Positions 9,452 through 19,305 of a DNA stretch of 64,000 nucleotides are shown piece after piece. The stretch's first letter is position 1. Every line of letters begins with the position of its first letter. The notes under the pieces were generated by a model, which saw nothing but the letters and a program-made list of their open reading frames with translations, was not told the origin of the DNA and searched no databases. The stretch spans positions 1-64,000 of the forward strand of contig JAUXVU010000020.1 in the NCBI GenBank assembly GCA_030680295.1, read 5' to 3'. The translations under genes and the position numbers were made by a program. Source of the stretch: Moraxellaceae bacterium (GTDB lineage: Bacteria > Pseudomonadota > Gammaproteobacteria > Pseudomonadales > Moraxellaceae).

Positions 9452-11748
9452 CGCCCAAACAAACCACGCACACCATCAATAAATGAATCAAATAAACCCG
9501 GCAAACCACCAACCGCACAAGATGTCATTTCTGCTGGACGATTTTTAGCTGACAGCGGCACATAAATCACATTAGAGCAGTCTTCCTTGCTGAGCTTTCC
9601 TGATGAGCTGTCAACCCAGTCCCACGTAATGGCCGTTGGTTGGCGTGGTCTAACAACAGGAGGCTGAATTCGCACCATCATGTCAGTCCAAATTGGCAAA
9701 GCTCCTGCACCACCAGATAAACCTATTGGTTTGTTGTCGTCCCGGCCCAGCCATACTACGGCTAGATGATTACCTGCCGCGCCAGCAAACCAACTATCAC
9801 GCATATCGTTCGTTGTCCCTGTTTTACCCGCCAGCACTTGACTTGGTAGCCGAGCATTCGCTGATCTTCCAGTACCCTCGTTCATAACTTGCTGCATTGC
9901 CCAATGCAGCTGGTATCCGTCGGCCGGATCGATCACTTGACGACGTTCTTGGCGAAAATCTTTAAGTACTTGGCCATCCGCTGAAACCACCTCACGAATA
10001 CTCAAAATTGGCGCATAAGTGCCCATAGATAACATGGTCTGATACAGCTGCAGCACATCCATCGGGCGCATATCAGCAGCCCCTAATAACAACGACGGAT
10101 ATGGCGTCAAATCAGTGGTCACACCTAGTTGACGCAAACTGGCAATGACCATTGGTAAGCCAACTGACATACCTAAACGAACTGCTGCTTGATTATACGA
10201 ATACGCTAAAGCATCTTTCAGTGTGACCACACCATGGCTTTGATTGTCATAGTTTTGTGGGCGCCATGTTTTACCCGAGTCACTGACCACCTCAACCGGA
10301 GCGTCATCAATTGGAGAACCTAATGTGTAGCGGCCACTACTAACCGCCGCTAAATAAATTGCTGGCTTTAACAATGACCCCACTTGGCGCCTAGCATCAA
10401 TTGCACGGTTATAACCCGTAAATACAGTGGCGCCACCGACCAATCCCAGCAAGTCACCGGACTGTACATCCGCTGCTAATACTGCACCTTGCAACTCGGA
10501 TCGGCCTTGCTGACGCAATCGTGTTACGGCAGAAGTCAGTGCATCCTCCGCCGCTTTTTGAACACGAGGGTCAAGTGTGGTGAAAATTTGCAGACCTTGA
10601 TCGGTTAAGTCTTGCGCCTGATAAATTTCCCGTAATTGACGCCGCACTAAATCCAAAAAGTCAGGGTAACGATTACCCACAACTTGTGGGTTTGCCAGCA
10701 CGCCAAGCTCTGCTTTCATCGCCGCATCACGCGCGGGCAGACTAATAACACCTTCACGATAAAGACTATCGAGCACAACATTACGTCTCGCTAAAGCACG
10801 CTCAGGCTGACGTCGCGGGTTATAAAACGATGGTCCTTTAACCATGCCAACTAGTAATGCCACTTGAGGCAAACTCAGCTCACCAATTGGCTGCCCAAAA
10901 TAGAATTGCGAGGCCAAACCAAAGCCATTCACTGACAAATTACCCTGCTGGCCTAAGTTAACTTCATTCAAATAGGCCTCGAGAATATCGCTTTTATCGT
11001 AGTGCCACTCCAATAAAAGCGCCATCACCGCTTCATTCAGCTTGCGCTTTAATGAGCGCTCATCGGTCAGAAAGAAGTTTTTTACCAACTGCTGAGTGAG
11101 TGTACTGCCGCCCTGCACCACTGCCCCACTGGTGGTATTCACAAAGGCTGCACGCAAAATACCGCGCAGTGAAATACCCATATGCTTATAAAAGCGCTGG
11201 TCCTCGGTAGCCATCAATGACTCAATCAAGTACGGCGGTGCCTCTTTGAGCTGCATCAAAATCCGGTCTTCGTTATGACTTGGATAGATGCCACCAATTA
11301 CCATAGGCTCAAGGCGAACTTGCCCATCTTTACGAGGCTGTGTGCTTGCCAGTTCAACCAAACGCTGACCTTCAAAACGAAGTCGAACCAATTGGGGAGC
11401 TTCAGCACCACTGGCAAAACGAAAACCACGGGTATGCACAAATAAGATGTTATTGCGTACGTCGTAACTGCCTGGATTTGGCGCATCTGTAATACGACGA
11501 TAATGAAGTGATTTCAGTTCTTCGATAACTAACGCTTGTGACAGTGCAGCGTCTGACTGTAAGACCAATGGGCGAGCATAAACTTTGGCAGGAATCGCCC
11601 AACGATTGCCCTCAAAGCGCTCACGCACGGTGCGGTCAAGACTCAAGACATAAGCCCCACCGACAACAAACACTAAAAGCCCAGCAATCATCACCAACAA
11701 AACCATACTGGTTTTAATGCGCTGCCATAGGGAAGGCGATTTGCTCAC
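9448..11748 (-). CDS. mrcB: bifunctional penicillin-binding protein 1B
   Basis: Class A PBP polymerising and cross-linking peptidoglycan at the cytoplasmic membrane. Order: short cytoplasmic tail, one membrane segment (MVLLVMIAGLLVFVVGGAYVL), a UB2H-like region, glycosyltransferase domain (TEDQRFYKHMGISLRG, GGSTLTQQLVKNFFL) and transpeptidase domain with SLLKP (active serine), SYNQAAVRLG (SxN) and AGKTGTTNDMRDSWF (KTG). Start is the GTG at 11748 with GGAG 5 bases upstream; the GTG two codons earlier overlaps that site. The 766-residue length fits PBP1b of Pseudomonas relatives. Monocistronic; diverges from the PfkB kinase gene. Confidence 0.93.
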   Translation of the reverse strand: MSKSPSLWQRIKTSMVLLVMIAGLLVFVVGGAYVLSLDRTVRERFEGNRWAIPAKVYARPLVLQSDAALSQALVIEELKSLHYRRITDAPNPGSYDVRNNILFVHTRGFRFASGAEAPQLVRLRFEGQRLVELASTQPRKDGQVRLEPMVIGGIYPSHNEDRILMQLKEAPPYLIESLMATEDQRFYKHMGISLRGILRAAFVNTTSGAVVQGGSTLTQQLVKNFFLTDERSLKRKLNEAVMALLLEWHYDKSDILEAYLNEVNLGQQGNLSVNGFGLASQFYFGQPIGELSLPQVALLVGMVKGPSFYNPRRQPERALARRNVVLDSLYREGVISLPARDAAMKAELGVLANPQVVGNRYPDFLDLVRRQLREIYQAQDLTDQGLQIFTTLDPRVQKAAEDALTSAVTRLRQQGRSELQGAVLAADVQSGDLLGLVGGATVFTGYNRAIDARRQVGSLLKPAIYLAAVSSGRYTLGSPIDDAPVEVVSDSGKTWRPQNYDNQSHGVVTLKDALAYSYNQAAVRLGMSVGLPMVIASLRQLGVTTDLTPYPSLLLGAADMRPMDVLQLYQTMLSMGTYAPILSIREVVSADGQVLKDFRQERRQVIDPADGYQLHWAMQQVMNEGTGRSANARLPSQVLAGKTGTTNDMRDSWFAGAAGNHLAVVWLGRDDNKPIGLSGGAGALPIWTDMMVRIQPPVVRPRQPTAITWDWVDSSSGKLSKEDCSNVIYVPLSAKNRPAEMTSCAVGGLPGLFDSFIDGVRGLFGR

Positions 11749-11876
11749 AAGCACTCCAAAGGTATTTTCCTAGCGTATTGTACTCGGCTTGCGCCATCCA
11801 TCTAGCCTTGCCATATGGTATTCGTCAGTCTGCGCCTTATACTGTTCGATTAATTTTTGCCTACTGAGTATGTGCT

Positions 11877-12878
11877 ATGCCCCACCGTTATGACTTATAT
11901 GCCATTGGCAACGCTTTGGTTGACCTTGAATACTTAGTTACCGATGATTTTTTACAGGATAATGGTGTAGAGAAAGGGCTCATGACGTTGGCCGAGCCCG
12001 AGTCACAAGCAAAGCTTATTACTCAACTAGAGCAAACGCTTACTCGCGAAAAGCAAGCTAGCGGCGGCTCAGCAGCCAATAGCATTATTGCTGCAGCGGC
12101 GTTTGGTGCACGCTGTTTTTATAATGGCAAAGTAGGTAACGATGCATTGGGCCAGTTTTATCGTGCTGACCTAGATGCCGCAGGCGTTTTCAGCCCTGCT
12201 ACTGCCGCTGATGCCTCCGCACCTACTGGCACCTGTGTGGTCATGCTCACACCTGATACTGAGCGCACCATGAATACCTATTTAGGCATTAGCGCAGAAC
12301 TAGGCCCAAATGATGTTGATGCAGAGGCTATACGTGCCAGTCGCTGGCTTTATATCGAAGGCTACTTATGTACGTCTGATAGCGCTCGAGCGGCTGTCGC
12401 CGACGCACGCAGCATTGCCCGCGAAGCTGACACTTCACTGGCCATGACCTTTTCCGACCCCGCCATGGTGCAATACTTCAAGCCTCAACTTACCAACATG
12501 CTCGCAGACGGTGTGGATTTGTTATTTTGCAATGAAGACGAAGCACTTGGCTTTAGCGGCACTTCAAGCATAGAGCAAGCAATAGATGTTCTTCGCAAAA
12601 TATCCAACAACGGCATCATTACGATTGGCCCACGTGGTGCCATGGTCTGGGATCAACATTCTGTACAACACCTAGACGGCCTAAAAGTAAATGCCATTGA
12701 TACCCTTGGTGCCGGCGACAGCTTCGCAGGAGCAGTTCTTTACGGCCTTAGCCAAGGCTGGAGCTTAGTTGATAGTGCGCAGCTTGGCATTCGCACCGCC
12801 GCGCAAGTGGTCAGCCAATTAGGCCCACGTCTACCATTAGATGCTTATCGTGAATTACTCGGTGTCAGCACATCATGA
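11877..12878 (+). CDS. PfkB-family sugar/adenosine kinase
   Basis: A 333-residue ribokinase-family kinase. The substrate-binding GG motif (ASGGSAANSI) lies near residue 62 and the C-terminal signature DTLGAGDSFAGAVLYG carries the catalytic aspartate and anion hole. N-terminal ALVDLEYLVTDDFL is typical of the adenosine-kinase-like group seen next to dksA in several gammaproteobacteria. Adenosine, inosine-guanosine or ribose are all possible substrates; sequence reading cannot decide. It overlaps the following Rieske gene by 4 bp (ATGA). Confidence 0.82.
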   Translation: MPHRYDLYAIGNALVDLEYLVTDDFLQDNGVEKGLMTLAEPESQAKLITQLEQTLTREKQASGGSAANSIIAAAAFGARCFYNGKVGNDALGQFYRADLDAAGVFSPATAADASAPTGTCVVMLTPDTERTMNTYLGISAELGPNDVDAEAIRASRWLYIEGYLCTSDSARAAVADARSIAREADTSLAMTFSDPAMVQYFKPQLTNMLADGVDLLFCNEDEALGFSGTSSIEQAIDVLRKISNNGIITIGPRGAMVWDQHSVQHLDGLKVNAIDTLGAGDSFAGAVLYGLSQGWSLVDSAQLGIRTAAQVVSQLGPRLPLDAYRELLGVSTS

Positions 12879-13216
12879 GTTTTGTGCTTTGCTCACTCGA
12901 CACACTGATTGAAAATGAAGCACGTAGCTTTCGCTCACCATTGGGCGAAGTCATTGTCATCAAGCGTGATGATCAAGTGTATGCATGGCAAAACATATGC
13001 CCACACTTGGGATTAAACCTAGAGTTTAATCCCAACGAATTCATGGATAGCGACAAACATTTTTTGATTTGTAGCAATCATGGTGCATTATTTAACGTAG
13101 AAGATGGGCTGTGCGTTAGCGGACCCTGCCAAGGCGATTCACTGCTGCCCGTTTCTATTGAGGTGATTGGTAACGAAATTCGTCTACTAGCTGCTGACGA
13201 AGTGAATAAGTCCTGA
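12875..13216 (+). CDS. Rieske [2Fe-2S] ferredoxin-like protein
   Basis: 113 residues with a complete Rieske signature: CPHLG near residue 41 and CSNHG about 20 residues later, supplying two Cys and two His ligands. It resembles the small soluble Rieske proteins of the NirD/ferredoxin-component type, not a cytochrome bc1 subunit, as no membrane anchor is present. Translationally coupled to the upstream PfkB kinase by an ATGA overlap; a functional link between them is not obvious. The electron partner is unknown. Confidence 0.85.
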   Translation: MSFVLCSLDTLIENEARSFRSPLGEVIVIKRDDQVYAWQNICPHLGLNLEFNPNEFMDSDKHFLICSNHGALFNVEDGLCVSGPCQGDSLLPVSIEVIGNEIRLLAADEVNKS

Positions 13217-13280
13217 TAAGGTTTGCGCCCGCGACAGCGCTCTGCTATAGATTCGCAATTGACTGCATCGAGAGAATAAC

Positions 13281-13769
13281 ATGGCTACCCGTAGCACTGA
13301 GAAAACGGCCGAGGCGCCAAAAACTACTCGCAAAAAGCCCACTGCGGGCACATCGCTGATTCATGGCGTAGCGCCTTATAAGGAAACCAAGGGCGAAGAC
13401 TATATGTCATCAGCTCAGCTAAACCATTTCCGTGAAATTTTACGTGCATGGAAGCGTGAGCTCATGGAAGAAGTCGACCGAACGATGCACCACATGCAAG
13501 ATGACTCAGCGAATTTGCCAGACCCAGCTGACCGCGCCACGCAAGAGGAAGAGTTTTCGCTGGAACTGCGCACCCGTGATCGTGAGCGCAAACTGATCAA
13601 GAAGATCGACAAAACGCTCGATTTGATTGAAAAAGATGATTACGGCTACTGTGAAGACTGTGGTGTTGAAATTGGTATTCGCCGCCTAGAGGCTCGCCCA
13701 ACAGCCACGCTGTGTATTGACTGCAAGAGCTTGCAAGAAATCAAGGAACGCCAGCTGCTCGGTGGCTAA
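13281..13769 (+). CDS. dksA: RNA polymerase-binding transcription factor DksA
   Basis: Acts in the RNA polymerase secondary channel with ppGpp to control rRNA and amino-acid promoters. A coiled coil with acidic tip residues ([15 protein letters not shown]) and a zinc finger ([25 protein letters not shown]) are intact. At 162 residues it is somewhat longer than E. coli DksA (151), because of a basic Thr/Lys/Ala-rich tail of about 30 residues at the N-terminus. The rrn-type promoter at the left of the window would be a natural target. Its end overlaps the probable gluQ start. Confidence 0.96.
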   Translation: MATRSTEKTAEAPKTTRKKPTAGTSLIHGVAPYKETKGEDYMSSAQLNHFREILRAWKRELMEEVDRTMHHMQDDSANLPDPADRATQEEEFSLELRTRDRERKLIKKIDKTLDLIEKDDYGYCEDCGVEIGIRRLEARPTATLCIDCKSLQEIKERQLLGG

Positions 13770-14625
13770 TGAAACATCGGTGATTGGGCGCTTTGCGCCC
13801 TCGCCTACAGGTCCTTTGCACTTTGGCTCACTGGTAGCAGCTCTCGGCAGCTACCTTGACGCCCATGCCCAACAGGGTAAATGGTTACTCCGCATCGAAA
13901 ATCTTGATCCTCCACGCGAAGCCCCCAACGCTACCACTTCAATTTTAGCCTGCTTAGAAGCACATGGGCTGCTCTGGCATGAGCAAGTGCAATATCAAAG
14001 CCAACATAGTGATCGTTATGAGCATGCACTGGCTACATTAAGCGCAGCTGGCCACACCTATGTTTGCGACTGCTCTCGACTAGCCATGCAACAAGCCAGT
14101 CGTCCTGACTGTGTTAGCGACTGCCGCCTTAGTAAAAAGGCTCATGGTGCTATTCGATTACGCACCCATACAGCCACAGTTCACTATAACGACCGCCTGC
14201 GCGGCGACATCAGTGAAACACTAGCAGCCACCTGTGGAGACTTTGTACTCAAGCGCCGAGACAATTTTTATGCCTACCAACTGGCTGTCGTCATTGATGA
14301 CGCCTTTAGTAGTGTTACTGATGTTGTACGTGGCAGCGACTTGCTCGATAACACCGCTAGGCAATGTTATTTATATGATGTCTTAGCACTTCCCAGACCA
14401 CGTTACTTACACTTACCGCTCGCTACGGCTGAAAATGGCCAAAAGCTGTCTAAACAAAATCATGCCCCTGCGATACAACTGAATAAGGCCTCAGAAAACC
14501 TTTGGGATGCGCTTTGCTTTTTGCGACATCAACCTCCGGCATCATTACAGGCTGCCCCCGTGCGCGAACTATTAGAATGGGCTGTTGCGCATTGGAGCCC
14601 TCAGCTACTGCCTACCCAGCCATAA
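13762..14625 (+). CDS. gluQ: glutamyl-Q tRNA(Asp) synthetase
   Basis: A truncated GluRS-like enzyme that attaches glutamate to queuosine in tRNA-Asp. It has [16 protein letters not shown] (HIGH-type), zinc-site cysteines in YVCDCSRL and CVSDCR, and a KLSKQ motif in place of KMSKS. It lacks the anticodon-binding domain of true GluRS (about 287 residues). The start is uncertain: GTG at 13762 overlaps the dksA stop, and GTG at 13780 is the alternative. It sits between dksA and the cbrX-cbrA genes, as in Pseudomonas. Confidence 0.9.
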   Translation: MANETSVIGRFAPSPTGPLHFGSLVAALGSYLDAHAQQGKWLLRIENLDPPREAPNATTSILACLEAHGLLWHEQVQYQSQHSDRYEHALATLSAAGHTYVCDCSRLAMQQASRPDCVSDCRLSKKAHGAIRLRTHTATVHYNDRLRGDISETLAATCGDFVLKRRDNFYAYQLAVVIDDAFSSVTDVVRGSDLLDNTARQCYLYDVLALPRPRYLHLPLATAENGQKLSKQNHAPAIQLNKASENLWDALCFLRHQPPASLQAAPVRELLEWAVAHWSPQLLPTQP

Positions 14626-14684
14626 GCCTTTTACAGCCGCCACAAAAGTGTTACCTTGCGTAACACTTGATTGTGGAGGTCGCC

Positions 14685-14861
14685 GTGTACTTCGACCGGT
14701 TAGTCATCCTTTTTGTCATTGGCGCTTTCATTCTTTCGCCTGTCATTATTAACTGGCGAAGCGACGAGTTGATTTTGTGGTACAAGCCTTTTGTCGTGTG
14801 GGTAGTACTCATAGGCTTGGCATTTTGGGTTGCTAGGAGCCGCGACATCGATGATCTTTGA
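14685..14861 (+). CDS. cbrX: small membrane protein upstream of cbrA (CbrX-like)
   Basis: A 58-residue protein with two hydrophobic segments (LVILFVIGAFILSPVI and PFVVWVVLIGLAFWVA). Start is GTG 14685 with GGAGG 5 bases upstream; longer in-frame starts would bury that site. The stop lies 11 bases inside cbrA, so cbrA translation is probably coupled to it. Pseudomonas has a small gene in the same place, which I recall being named cbrX and described as controlling cbrA translation; the symbol is transferred on position and size, not on sequence comparison. Confidence 0.7.
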   Translation: MYFDRLVILFVIGAFILSPVIINWRSDELILWYKPFVVWVVLIGLAFWVARSRDIDDL

Positions 14862-17787
14862 CTCCAGCCTCTTAATCTTTATTGGTTTTACCTATTTAGG
14901 TTTACTGTTCTTAGTCGCCCATGCCAGCGAAAAAGGTTGGCTGCCGCTTAAGCTCGTCAAACACCCTATTATTTATACCCTCTCTCTTGGTGTATTTGTC
15001 AGTACTTGGGGGCTTTTTGGTGCGGTGGAGTTTGCCAGCAGCTATGGCTATAACTACCTTACTTTTTTTCTCGGATTTTCTGGCGCCTTTCTACTCGCAC
15101 CCATCATCATGCAGCCCATATTGCGTCTAACCAAAGCGCATCAGTTAGGTTCGCTTGCTGACTTACTGGCTTTTCGCTTTCGTAGCCAAGCAGTTGGCAC
15201 CATGGCGTCAATCACGCTCTTGATAGGCATGATGCCAATTTTGACGATGCAGATTCAAACCGTTGCAACGCTGTCACATCTGATGACTGGCCAGCAACAT
15301 ACCATCGCCACTGGTCTGGTTTTTTGTGGAATTTTGGTGATTTTCACTCTGCTGTTTGGAACACGTACACGATATGCTCGCCAACAAAGTCACGACGGAC
15401 TCGTTGTCGCCGTGGCGCTCGAATCACTTATAAAGCTACTAGCATTTGTAGCGGTAGCGCTTTATGGCTACTTTTATGTGCTTGGCGGCCATCAGGGAAT
15501 CAACTTCTGGTTGGATCAGAATCCACAAGCCCTTGCCAATCTATATGAACCTTTAAAAGAAAATTACTGGCATAGCCTACTGTTGGTGTTTTTCTTCGCT
15601 GCCGTCGTTATGCCCACCATTTACCAGTTAGCGTTTACTGAAAACCGTAGCAAGCGTGACCTGTCTTTTTCCAGTTGGGCATTACCGCTCTACTTGTTAA
15701 TTATGGCGTTGTGCATTCCAATTGTGTTGTGGGCCGGCGACACCATCGCCTTTCCCATCACACGTGAGTTTCATGCCTTCAGTCTAGCCCTTCACTCTGA
15801 GTCAGCCTCACTCAGCATTTTGCTCTTCCTTGGCACGCTTGCTGCCAGCAGCGGCATTCTGATTGTGTCGACTTTAGCGCTCTCAAATATGTTGTTAAAT
15901 CACGTGCTACTGCCACTAAGAGGCTGGCGGGCAGATGACGCGCTGTATCAAAAAACAGTGAGTCAACGTCGTGCATTAATTGTATGCATTCCACTGGCGG
16001 CATTTTTATTATCATGGCTGCCGCAAGTCAGCCCGAATAGTACCGAAATGTCCATGTTGGGCTTTGTGGCCATGTTGCAGTTAGTCCCAGCAGTTATTGC
16101 CCTTCTGTTTTGGCCGCGAGCAACACGCGAAGGCATTATTACCGGACTTGTGATTGGTGTTTTGATATGGCTAGTGACTCTGCTGCTGCCTAGCTTTTCT
16201 ATGTGGGAACTGCGCCAAAGCCTATGGCAATACGGATTTAACTTAGTCAAGTTAGATCACTGGCAAACCATGGGCTTATTAGCCACATTAGCTAATGCTG
16301 GTACCATGATTGCAGTTTCAATACTTACCCGCCAAACCGAGAAAGACCAAGAGCTGGCTGCATCATGCTCGATTGACAACCTACGCAGTCCATTGCGTTG
16401 GCGCATGAGCGCTGACTCAGTGCAAGATTTTACCGCCGCTTTACGCCCGGTATTAGGTCCCATCACCGCAGAACGTGAGGTGCAACTAGCACTGACCGAC
16501 CTCGGCCTAAAAACAGACGAACTACGCCCTTATGCTCTTCGTCGCCTACGTGACCAGCTAGGCTCAAACCTTTCAGGCTTACTTGGCCCCAGTGTGGCGC
16601 AAGACATTTTGGATGCGCACATTCCACAGCTGGTCCAAGAGAAAAAAGGTGGCGATGACATTCACTATATTGAGTCCAAACTTGAGGACTATCGCGACAA
16701 ACTCTCAGGACTTGCCGCCGAACTCGACATGCTGCGTCGCTTCCACCGACAGACTCTTTATGACTTGCCACTAGGTGTTTGCACCTTAGGTCATGACCTT
16801 GAGGTAATTAGTTGGAACCACGCCATGGCCATGCTGACCCAACAGCCGGATCAAGAAGTCATTGGCTCACGATTAGATAGCTTACCGTCACCATGGAGCC
16901 AGCTATTTAGTGAGTTCTTACAAGACCAGTGCGTGCAATGGCGCCGCCACCCTGTAACCGTTGCCGGTGAAACACGCTGGATCAACCTACATCGTGCCGT
17001 CATTGGGGAAGCTGATGGCAACCTCGTATTGGTGATGGAAGATGTCACTGCCATGCAGTCCATGCAGTCTCGCCTTCAGCATACCGAACGACTCGCCGGT
17101 ATTGGTCGACTTGCTGCAGGTGTTGCTCATGAAATTGGAAACCCTGTCACCGGTATTGCTTCTTTAGCTCAGAACTTACGTGCTGACTTTCCAGAGTCTG
17201 AGATAGTCTCTGAGTACGCCAACGCCATACTCGAGCAAACGCGTCGTGTAACACGCATTGTGCAATCCTTGGTGAGCTTCTCTCACACGGATCAGCACGT
17301 TGGACATGAGCTTGAGGCCGTACCATTGGCCAGCGTTGTTGCGCAGGCCATAGAACTACTCAAGTTGGCACCAGCAGCACGCTTTACGAATTTTTCAAAT
17401 GATATTGCAGAAGAAGTCTTAGTTCATGGTGACAGCCAGCGCCTATGCCAAGTATTCGTAAACTTGCTAAGCAACGCGCGTGATGCCAGCCCAGACAATG
17501 GCCAAATTATTGTGCGCGCCGACTGTCATGGTGACCGTGTGCATGTGGAAGTGGAAGACTTTGGCCACGGGCTACCAGCGGGTGCGCTGAGAGACACGCT
17601 ATTTGAGCCCTTTGTCACAACCAAACCTGCCGGCAGCGGAACTGGACTAGGTTTAGCGTTAGTACATGGCATTATTGAATCACATCACGGCAGCATTCAA
17701 ATGGTCGATAAAGGTGACTACGATCAAGGCCAAGGAGTGATTGTGCAACTCACGCTACCGCTAGTTCACGAGGAGGACAACACGTGA
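14851..17787 (+). CDS. cbrA: transporter-linked sensor histidine kinase CbrA
   Basis: Sensor of the CbrAB carbon/nitrogen-balance system. The N-terminal half (residues 1 to about 490) has some 13 membrane segments of the SLC5 sodium:solute symporter type, followed by a STAC-like linker, a PAS domain (DLPLGVCTLGHDLEVISWN), a HisKA domain with phospho-acceptor His at about residue 760 (GVAHEIGNP) and a HATPase domain (NLLSNARDASP, VEDFGHGLPAG, GTGLGLALVHG). The ATG at 14851 gives 978 residues, close to Pseudomonas CbrA (about 980). It overlaps cbrX by 11 bp and cbrB by 4 bp. Confidence 0.93.
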   Translation: MIFDSSLLIFIGFTYLGLLFLVAHASEKGWLPLKLVKHPIIYTLSLGVFVSTWGLFGAVEFASSYGYNYLTFFLGFSGAFLLAPIIMQPILRLTKAHQLGSLADLLAFRFRSQAVGTMASITLLIGMMPILTMQIQTVATLSHLMTGQQHTIATGLVFCGILVIFTLLFGTRTRYARQQSHDGLVVAVALESLIKLLAFVAVALYGYFYVLGGHQGINFWLDQNPQALANLYEPLKENYWHSLLLVFFFAAVVMPTIYQLAFTENRSKRDLSFSSWALPLYLLIMALCIPIVLWAGDTIAFPITREFHAFSLALHSESASLSILLFLGTLAASSGILIVSTLALSNMLLNHVLLPLRGWRADDALYQKTVSQRRALIVCIPLAAFLLSWLPQVSPNSTEMSMLGFVAMLQLVPAVIALLFWPRATREGIITGLVIGVLIWLVTLLLPSFSMWELRQSLWQYGFNLVKLDHWQTMGLLATLANAGTMIAVSILTRQTEKDQELAASCSIDNLRSPLRWRMSADSVQDFTAALRPVLGPITAEREVQLALTDLGLKTDELRPYALRRLRDQLGSNLSGLLGPSVAQDILDAHIPQLVQEKKGGDDIHYIESKLEDYRDKLSGLAAELDMLRRFHRQTLYDLPLGVCTLGHDLEVISWNHAMAMLTQQPDQEVIGSRLDSLPSPWSQLFSEFLQDQCVQWRRHPVTVAGETRWINLHRAVIGEADGNLVLVMEDVTAMQSMQSRLQHTERLAGIGRLAAGVAHEIGNPVTGIASLAQNLRADFPESEIVSEYANAILEQTRRVTRIVQSLVSFSHTDQHVGHELEAVPLASVVAQAIELLKLAPAARFTNFSNDIAEEVLVHGDSQRLCQVFVNLLSNARDASPDNGQIIVRADCHGDRVHVEVEDFGHGLPAGALRDTLFEPFVTTKPAGSGTGLGLALVHGIIESHHGSIQMVDKGDYDQGQGVIVQLTLPLVHEEDNT

Positions 17788-19157
17788 GTCAGATTTTAGT
17801 CGTGGATGACGAGATCGTTATTCGCAATAGTTTAAAGAAGCTATTAGAGCGCCATCAGCATGAGGTAGAAACCGCAGGCAGTGTTGATGAGGTAGTCAGT
17901 CGTTTTGCGCCAGATAGCTTTGACCTCATTATTTCTGACCTGCGCTTGCCGGGTGAAGTGGGTACCGCACTCATCAATCGTGTCGGCAACACACCTATTT
18001 TAATTATGACGAGTTTTGCCAGTATTCGCTCAGCCGTTGATGCGGTCAAAGCAGGTGCCGCTGACTATATCGCCAAGCCATTCGATCATGACGATATGAT
18101 TCTAACTGTCGATCGCATTTTACGAGAGCGCCGCCTGCAACGGCAAAATGCCGCATTACGTGCCGACATTCATAAAGTTCAACCGGGTCGCAGTGGCATT
18201 ATTGGTAGCTGTGAAGCCATGCAAAAGCTGCATAAACGCCTAGAGCGTGTTGCACCGCTCAACACCACTGTCCTTATTTTGGGGGAGTCAGGCACCGGCA
18301 AAGAGCTGGTTGCCCGCGCCTTGCATGAACTCAGCCCGCGTGTTGATGCCCCACTTATTTCCGTGAACTGTGCTGCCATTCCAGAGTCGCTGATTGAATC
18401 CGAGCTATTTGGTTATGAAAAAGGAGCATTTACTGGCGCCCAAGGTCAGCGCAAAGGCTTGGTCGAAGCAGCAGATGGCGGCACATTATTTTTAGATGAG
18501 ATTGGCGAGCTACCAATGGAAGCGCAAGCGCGCTTACTGCGCTTGCTGCAAGAAAAAGAAATTCGACGCTTAGGCTCTACTCAGGCTCGCCGTGTCGATG
18601 TACGCGTTATTGCAGCCACTCACCGCAACCTCAAACAGCTCATCAAAGACAGCCTGTTTCGGGAGGATTTATATTTTCGCCTAAACGTCATGGAGATTGA
18701 GTTGCCGCCGCTGCGTGATCGCGGCATGGACATTCTCGAACTGGCGCAAGCGCTACTTAAGCGCACCATTGAGCGTATTGGTAGTGACTCATTAACTTTT
18801 TCTAACTGTGCACTCGAAGCCATTAGCCAATACGCGTGGCCTGGAAATATTCGTGAACTAGAAAACGCCATTGAGCGCGCGGTCATTTTGTGTGAGGACG
18901 ATCGCATCACACCTGAACTGCTTGCCATTGAAACAACACGAAAAGTTGCTCCAGATGCCTCAAAAACGCCATCACCAGAAGCGTCCGGCGACTTATCGTT
19001 AGAAGACTATTTTCAACAGTTTGTGCTCGATAACCAAGAGCATATGTCAGAGACCGTGCTGGCCAGTAAGCTTGGCATTAGTCGAAAAACACTCTGGGAG
19101 CGCCGAAATAAACTAGGTATCCCCCGGCGCCGTGGTGGTACAGAGGATGGAGGCTAG
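17784..19157 (+). CDS. cbrB: NtrC-family response regulator CbrB
   Basis: A sigma-54-dependent activator of 457 residues. The receiver domain has its phospho-acceptor Asp at about residue 52 (LIISDLRLPG) and Lys in IAKPFD. The AAA+ domain has Walker A GESGTGKE, the sigma-54-contact GAFTGA at 214-219 and Walker B GGTLFLDEIGE. A Fis-type helix-turn-helix ends the protein (LASKLGISRKTLWERRNKLG). The GTG start overlaps the cbrA stop. Its expected target, a sigma-54 promoter with UAS-like sites, lies immediately downstream. Confidence 0.94.
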   Translation: MSQILVVDDEIVIRNSLKKLLERHQHEVETAGSVDEVVSRFAPDSFDLIISDLRLPGEVGTALINRVGNTPILIMTSFASIRSAVDAVKAGAADYIAKPFDHDDMILTVDRILRERRLQRQNAALRADIHKVQPGRSGIIGSCEAMQKLHKRLERVAPLNTTVLILGESGTGKELVARALHELSPRVDAPLISVNCAAIPESLIESELFGYEKGAFTGAQGQRKGLVEAADGGTLFLDEIGELPMEAQARLLRLLQEKEIRRLGSTQARRVDVRVIAATHRNLKQLIKDSLFREDLYFRLNVMEIELPPLRDRGMDILELAQALLKRTIERIGSDSLTFSNCALEAISQYAWPGNIRELENAIERAVILCEDDRITPELLAIETTRKVAPDASKTPSPEASGDLSLEDYFQQFVLDNQEHMSETVLASKLGISRKTLWERRNKLGIPRRRGGTEDGG

Positions 19158-19195
19158 TGTTACCTATTTCCCCATCGTTGTTACGTTATGTAATT
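19158..19195 (+). promoter_or_regulatory. candidate CbrB binding sites (UAS)
   Basis: Two TGTTAC hexamers at 19158-19163 and 19179-19184 are separated by exactly 15 bp, followed by an imperfect inverse half GTAATT at 19190-19195. Pseudomonas CbrB is reported, from memory, to bind TGTTAC with a GTAACA partner at 15-bp spacing. Here the 15-bp pair is a direct repeat, and the nearest inverted half-site lies closer. The sites begin right after the cbrB stop and lie about 85-125 bp upstream of the sigma-54 promoter, a normal enhancer distance. Confidence 0.6.
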
Positions 19196-19278
19196 AAAAC
19201 TTTGGGTAGGCGCCTTAACAATTGCCATGCGCAAATCATATCTTACTGATTTAAATTAAAATAAATTGAATTAAAAAG

Positions 19279-19295
19279 TTGGCACGCCACATGCA
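19279..19295 (+). promoter_or_regulatory. sigma-54 promoter for CrcZ-like sRNA
   Basis: TTGGCACG-CCAC-ATGCA at 19279-19295 places the invariant GG (19281-19282) exactly 10 bp from the invariant GC (19293-19294), the -24/-12 layout. Only the first base of the -12 element (A for T) departs from consensus. Predicted start is near 19306. No protein gene begins downstream for 270 bp, so the product is an RNA. Confidence 0.85.
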
Positions 19296-19305
19296 TTAAC
19301 GATTT

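Noticed and set aside
16463-16771. 102-codon open frame antisense to cbrA
   Set aside because: No start context, no domain, and full overlap with the CbrA reading frame.
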